In this document: positions 59,333-64,000 of the stretch, piece after piece
Layout of the letters: each line of letters starts with the position of its first letter
Numbering within the stretch: position 1 is the stretch's first letter
Source: Icerya purchasi
Lineage: Eukaryota > Arthropoda > Insecta > Hemiptera > Monophlebidae
DNA length: 64,000 nt
Direction of reading: 5' to 3'
Assembly (NCBI GenBank): GCA_039619475.1
Contig: CM077115.1
Span: 36,592,083 to 36,656,082 of the forward strand
Position numbers and translations under genes: made by a program
Notes under the pieces: generated by a model
The model's database searches: none
What the model was told of the DNA's origin: nothing
The model's input: the letters and a program-made list of their open reading frames with translations, nothing else

Positions 59333-59661
59333 TTTCGATTGATGTGTACTCGCACACAAACGTGAATCGAACGATGAAATTAATTAACGCGATAGCCGAT
59401 CACCACTGATAAGAAAAGAACCGATAAGAACGATGAAATACCGATTGATCGCAATAAACTATCGAACGAACTGTTCACTCGCGTTTTTAATCGATAGAAT
59501 TACGAATCGCATTAAATACACCATCACTAACGCGCATCGAACACGAAACATCGAATCATTATACTTAAATAACAATTCACTTTCGAACTAGTACGTTAAA
59601 ATATTAAACATACTAAAATCGCGATAACTGTTAATTACGAACACGAAAATCACAGATTAAA

Positions 59662-59679
59662 GCGTCTGCGCCCATAACC
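59662..59679 (-). promoter_or_regulatory. Copia primer-binding site (initiator tRNA-Met half)
   Basis: Directly after the 5' LTR the element strand reads GGTTATGGGCGCAGACGC. This matches, with two differences by memory, the complement of the anticodon stem-loop of insect initiator tRNA-Met, not its 3' end. Drosophila copia is known to prime from such an internally cleaved tRNA half. Confidence 0.82.
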
Positions 59680-59913
59680 TTTTGAGTTTTGAACAAACGA
59701 ACGCGATGTTTCTACTACAACTTTATTATCGAAACTGTTAACAATGAGACTTTACGACAAGTTTATATACAAAATGTATTGGTTTCTGGAACATTCCGAT
59801 AATATTCAGAAACATCGATTGGACGATTACAAATATCGATATACTAGAAACTTCTAGATAAGTGATAACTGATAACAGCATAGAATAGAATTATGAAAAT
59901 AGAAATTTCAATA
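59680..59913 (-). repeat. Copia 5' LTR
   Basis: 234 bp, expected to contain the promoter and transcription start of the element. Outer edge abuts TCTGC at 59914-59918. Ends, on the element strand, in TCAAAA directly before the primer-binding site. Confidence 0.95.
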
Positions 59914-59918
59914 TCTGC

Positions 59919-61590
59919 TAGTCTTCTGTCTGCTTTTTGCAATTACACTGACCGTCATTTTTTAGTTAACACCATCACACGATAGATCCGTACTGTTTCT
60001 GTAGACCTTAGAAAATGTTATGAGTTAGTCGACACCATTATATACAGTGTTTAAATAACTACAGAACATGTGAAGATACTAGTAATTCTGAGTATGATTT
60101 TAAATTCGAAAAATAAGCTTAGTAAAACCAAGAGAACTTTAGGTCATCAAAAAGATCGTCAAAATATTTTGACTGGCAATGTAAAAGAATATTATAGACT
60201 GAGTGTCTTTATTCATTTATAATAGTCAATTTTCAAAAGATGACATAAAAATATTATATAATGTAGATAATATTTCACATAAACGATTTTGCAAACAGTG
60301 CAAAAATCATTTCCATCCATATCAGCACGTCTGATTTGTATCGAAATATTAAAGCTCTTTTGAAAATACTTTGAGTGTTTTGCAAGCTCATCTCCTTTTC
60401 CTGCTCCCTCTTCCGATTACGTAATACTTTTCATAAGCTCCCTCATCTATCTTCTTTTCCTGCTTCACTCGATATCTTCTATGGATTCCTGGTCATTTGT
60501 GTACTGAGGGCAATGAGAGCTAGATTACCTAGTCTATTTTTCCATTTCCAGGGACAGATTTTTGGGTAGATTTTCATCTCATAATATTTGTCTTCTTTCT
60601 CTTCATTTTCTAATTCTGCTTTCTTTTACGTCTCTACCCAGCCATCTTTTCCTCCTCGCCTATAGTCTTCTTGATACTTGTCATCTCTTAAACGCTCTAC
60701 GATCTTTGCTATTTGTCGCCTTCGCTTTAATCATAGTCTCTTTTTTGCATAATTTTGATCGTTTTTCATCTGCATCTACTCCATAATTCTGTATGCATTG
60801 TACAGACCTAAATCCATCGCCCAAAAATGACGACATTTTTGTGCTTACCGCACTATAAAACGCACGCAGAGAAATTCAGGATTTTAATATAAAAAATAAC
60901 AACTTACACGGTGCAAAAGATGTTAACCATACGACTATTGGCGTAGTTGTTGCAATCTACCATTTAGATGCGTGGAAACAAACACCACTCTAAACTCTGT
61001 AAGAGAGACGCTAACATTAAGCCGACCAGGTGCATTATAAGCAACGAACTATTAAAGTGCGTCTCGGAAGACAAACGTGCAGTATATGACAAACAAGCAC
61101 GTGTAAATAAATCGCCTTACAAAAAAGAATTAGTATTAAATTACTACCACTTCGGCCCTCTACGAAATAAATTTTAGCTGAGCACCTTGGACCAACGAGG
61201 ATATACTTAAAAAAACGTAAACCAAAAATAACGACGATTACCGTAAATTTATTGAAAGCAGCGATCATCTCAGAGATTACAACCAATTTGACCAATTCGC
61301 AACTGAAATCATAAGTGTGCCTTATATACCAACGATAAATGATTGTAAAGCATTGATTAATACTTTATTTTCTCTATTAAATAAACTACTCGATCAGATG
61401 GTACAGTGATTAATAAAATTAAAATCATTGACAATAATAACTCCAATGATTCAATATCAAAGAAGACTGAATTCGAATTATTTATTTACCAGCATAAATT
61501 GAACGTGATGCTTTCTGTGAAACTCAACCAGTAGCAATGATTAGTTTCAACGTTGCTAACCATAACACTTATTGCATCTTCCGCACGCGG
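59919..61590. other. Intergenic DNA right of the Copia element
   Basis: Includes a strikingly pyrimidine-rich stretch at about 60370-60800 on the plus strand, possibly an untranslated part of a LINE. Open frames here (60375-60569, 60562-60786, 60968-61177) show no recognised homology. Confidence 0.4.
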
Positions 61591-64000
61591 AATGATCAGG
61601 TAGGAGAGAACAAATGGCCGCTCATGGAGTCAGATATAATTGAAAAATTAGAGCAAAGGTAATTTGAGGAAATGAAAATAATGGAATGTAGGATAGTGCT
61701 ATTAATTCGTTTATGAATGTAGAACAGGAAGTAGGCAGACGAGAAACGATTCTGAAAAGTTAGAATGTTTGCTGATAAAAGAGGCATCGATACCATCAGG
61801 TTTCTTTGAACCATGAGTAAACACGATTACATAAAAAGGAAACTTCCTGTCTCTAGGGACTGCAGAAGAAATTTTTGAAGCGCGAATATAATAAAAATTT
61901 TTAGCAGAATGACAGAGTTCAGTGAAGTTAACGGAGCAATATGATGGGCGATTATTAAAAACAGTAAAACGAACTAAGACGAAAAGGGATAAGGAATAAG
62001 ATAGGAGTTTTCCTAGCTGTGAATGTCGGTTTCTAAAAATGGAAAGGTTAGAAGGAATAAGAGTAGAGCGTTCAGCAAGAAAACGATATCCTAAATAAGA
62101 TCTGCGAATAAATTTTGTATTTCATCTAATTTGGAGATACAATTATAAAGAAGTGAACAGCAATCGCATTTGGAACGGATAATGGACTTATACAGAGAAA
62201 TAAGGATATAAGGAACACCGCACCATTCGGTTGGAGACGGGGCTTTCAGCAAGTTTAACTTTTTGATTATTGACGAAGAGGAAAGATGTCCGGAGAAGAC
62301 TAAACGATTGTCAAGTGAAATACCAAGCCACAAGAAAAATAACACGTTAAAGAGATGTATTATTTAGAGATAGATCGATAGAAGCAGGATTATAAGGTCG
62401 AAGAGTGAATCCGATATAGCAAGATTTGGTAGGAGAAATAGAAAGGCTAATTGAAAAAAAAAGGAATATTCGCAACATAGTAAGAGACAAATTAAATGCT
62501 TCACTGACCGATTGAATATCGTGAGATGAGGAAAAGAATGTCGTTTTCAAAGAATAAAGAGGAAGAATTAAAAGAAAAAGAAGCCACACTGATAGTGTAT
62601 ATATTGAATACTTCTTAGGAATGGGAATGATGATGAAAGAATTCCAAGTAGGAGGAGTTATATATCGCTGGAGAGAAAACAATTAAAAAGATCGAGAAGA
62701 AAGCTAAGGGACTGTTCGGACAGGTTTCTGAGGAGACAAGAACACGTCAAACCCTGGAGTGGGGCTAGAAGATTTGGAAAAAACAGATTTTAATTTATTA
62801 ATATTGAAAGCAGAAGTTAAGAAATTTGGAATTTTGCGGAAATTGGATTAGATACAATTCATCGACGATAGGAACGTGAGCAAGAGCAACAGAATCAATA
62901 AAGGATAATGGAAATTTAAAAGCTCTAGTTATTTATCGAATATGACAAAGAGGGATGTTTCTAGAAAAAGAAGAACAGAAATTCTTCGAAGAAGGCTCTT
63001 TTTGATACTTTAAGAATATATCTCTGGCTTTTGCACTCGTTTATGAGTGAAAAAGTTTTTGGTTACGAGATCTAAACGAAAGGTTTAAAAGGTGATAGGA
63101 CTATGTTCAAATACGAAGTTGCATGCCTTACTGCGGTGATTAGATGATGATTGATAGCGGATAGGAAAAGATAAAGAAAGAGCGAACGTAATGGAGTTTA
63201 AAAAGGAATTATATAAAAGTAAGGAATCGAAAGGCAGCGCGGTAGCCTAGTGGTTAAGGTGCTTGGCTACCAAATCAGAGATGTTACAGGTATCGAGACT
63301 TGTCTCGTCCCAGATCCAAGTCGCTCCCAGATTTATCCAGCCTGGAATAATTGGATACCAGAGAAATCTGGGAAAGTGAAGGCGGGCGAGAGAACGGAAC
63401 TGGCCCTCCTACTCTCACTAGTGCTGTTGGGTTTAGTACATTGTGAACCTTCACACTCCCTGACGCTCTGCCAAGGGTACGGAACTTACTTTACTTTAAG
63501 GAGTCGAAGTCGAGTACCAGAGAGTAGAACAGAATCCAGTTTTCTTCGGGTAGATTCCATCGAGAAGAATGGAGAGGCTTGAAATAAGTCGGAGAAGAAA
63601 AACTAACAGGAGTAATTGGAACAGGAACGTGGTCATTACCTTAAGAAGAACCTGTACGGGTCCTCCCCGGTTATAATTAAGACCAATAGGGAAGAAAAGG
63701 TCAAATCAGGGGCACAAGAGGCAGGTGAATTCCTGAAATAAGTTGGGATTATTAAGGAGAACTAAGTTATCGGAAACGATACCACTCTGAAGGATAGAGT
63801 CGTTGGAACTGTAGAATGTGCAACCGGCAAGGGTGAATGGGCATTTCAATCTTCTTTGATGATAAATAGGTGCAAGATAGAATTGAAAAATGTAGAAAGA
63901 GAAAATTGAGGAAAATCGTAAAGATAGCGAAAATGTTAATCAGATGCGCAAGAGTAATACGGATAGAGATGTGAACAATGTTAGGTTGATCAGGAACAAG
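61590..64000 (-). pseudogene. LINE relic, I-like (RT tail plus RNase H), split by a SINE
   Basis: Minus-strand pieces: WNSFIIIPIPKK and FSSSHDIQSVSEAFNLSL then SISPTKSCYIGFTLRPYNPA at 62682-62347, the RT palm and following region. Next LGISLDNRLVFSGHL, KKLNLLKAPSPTEWCGVPYI and SLYKSIIRSKCDCCSLLYNC at 62345-62091, the RT thumb. Finally YLCSNFSIISDSMSGHL near 61620-61680, the second Asp block (SDS) of a C-terminal RNase H, which points to the I group. Frameshifts and stops abound. The relic probably continues right past the SINE at 63233-63497 to the window edge, but homology there is weak. Confidence 0.68.
63233..63497 (+). mobile_element. tRNA-derived SINE, copy 2 (265 bp)
   Basis: The head GCGCGGTAGCCTAGTGGTTAA is a good pol III box A (TAGCCTAGTGG). 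A degenerate box B (GGTATCGAGACTT) follows ~35 bp later. The body shares CAGCCTGGAATAATTGGATA, CCAGAGAAATCTGGGAAAG and the end GGAACTTACTTTACTTTA with copy 1. Flanked by AAGGAATCGAA (63221-63231) and AAGGAGTCGAA (63498-63508), a likely 11-bp target duplication with one change. Inserted into the LINE relic. Confidence 0.85.

Larger units (their letters stand above)
55002..59913 (-). mobile_element. Copia-type LTR retrotransposon, near-intact (4912 bp)
   Basis: Two 234-bp LTRs (55002-55235 and 59680-59913) differ by a single base (G at 55219 versus A at 59897). Perfect 5-bp target duplications TCTGC at 54997-55001 and 59914-59918. LTR termini on the element strand are TATTGA...TCAAAA rather than the usual TG...CA. 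A primer site and polypurine tract are placed as expected. It encodes one Gag-Pol frame interrupted once by TGA. The near-identical LTRs show recent insertion, roughly 15.5 kb upstream of the first recovered bestrophin exon. Confidence 0.97.

Noticed and set aside
63238..63310. tRNA gene
   Set aside because: Box A is good but the sequence does not fold to a full cloverleaf by eye, box B is interrupted, and the segment is the head of a SINE with a second copy at 39640-39891.
39544..64000. Missing first bestrophin coding exon
   Set aside because: Searched the minus strand by eye for the W(R/K)GS(I/V)YKL motif; no convincing match, so no exon is claimed.
1..64000. A novel defence, biosynthetic or toxin system
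   Set aside because: No multi-gene cluster of unknown function is present; apart from bestrophin, the supported coding sequences belong to transposable elements.

Overview
This is AT-rich animal nuclear DNA, almost certainly arthropod and probably insect. The evidence is one spliced host gene with large introns and a dense mix of insect-type transposons: hAT, Tc1, piggyBac-like, Copia, Jockey and other non-LTR elements, and tRNA-derived SINEs. No prokaryotic signature was seen. A more precise host (for example Hemiptera) would be a guess.

The only host gene I can support is a bestrophin (calcium-activated anion channel). It lies on the minus strand from about 39543 down to the stop at 4840. 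Nine coding exons with matching splice phases are recovered: 39409-39543, 35802-35968, 33493-33650, 32537-32614, 22195-22344, 20058-20138, 18701-18855, 17793-17981 and 4840-5749. They encode about 674 residues, from human BEST1 position ~61 to the C terminus. The exon for the first ~60 residues was not found and may lie in 39.5-64 kb or beyond the window.

Layout. 1-1015: endonuclease part of a decayed non-LTR element (minus), running off the left edge. 1.0-4.8 kb: 3' flank of the gene with a foldback repeat, a 24-bp tandem repeat and a perfect 44-bp hairpin. 5.75-17.8 kb: giant last intron with a dispersed repeat (copy 1), a hAT relic carrying a second copy of that repeat's core, and a LINE tail. 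18.9-20.1 kb: intron with a piggyBac-like MITE. 22.3-32.5 kb: intron with a hAT element (8-bp TSD) and a Jockey-type LINE interrupted by an intact Tc1-like transposon. 32.6-39.4 kb: introns with two hAT MITEs and a possible Tigger-like relic. 39.6-55 kb: upstream DNA with a SINE, several hAT MITEs, a plus-strand hAT relic, and dispersed-repeat copy 2 with its core inverted. 55002-59913: a young Copia element (LTRs with one difference in 234 bp, perfect 5-bp TSD). 61.6-64 kb: minus-strand LINE relic split by a second SINE.

I see no operon-like or defence system. The most unusual items are the dispersed repeat whose core is inverted between its two flanked copies, the Copia element (iMet-half-tRNA primer site, non-TG/CA termini, one in-frame TGA between gag and pol), the nested Tc1-in-Jockey insertion whose in-silico removal restores the reading frame, and the perfect 44-bp hairpin just downstream of the bestrophin stop codon.
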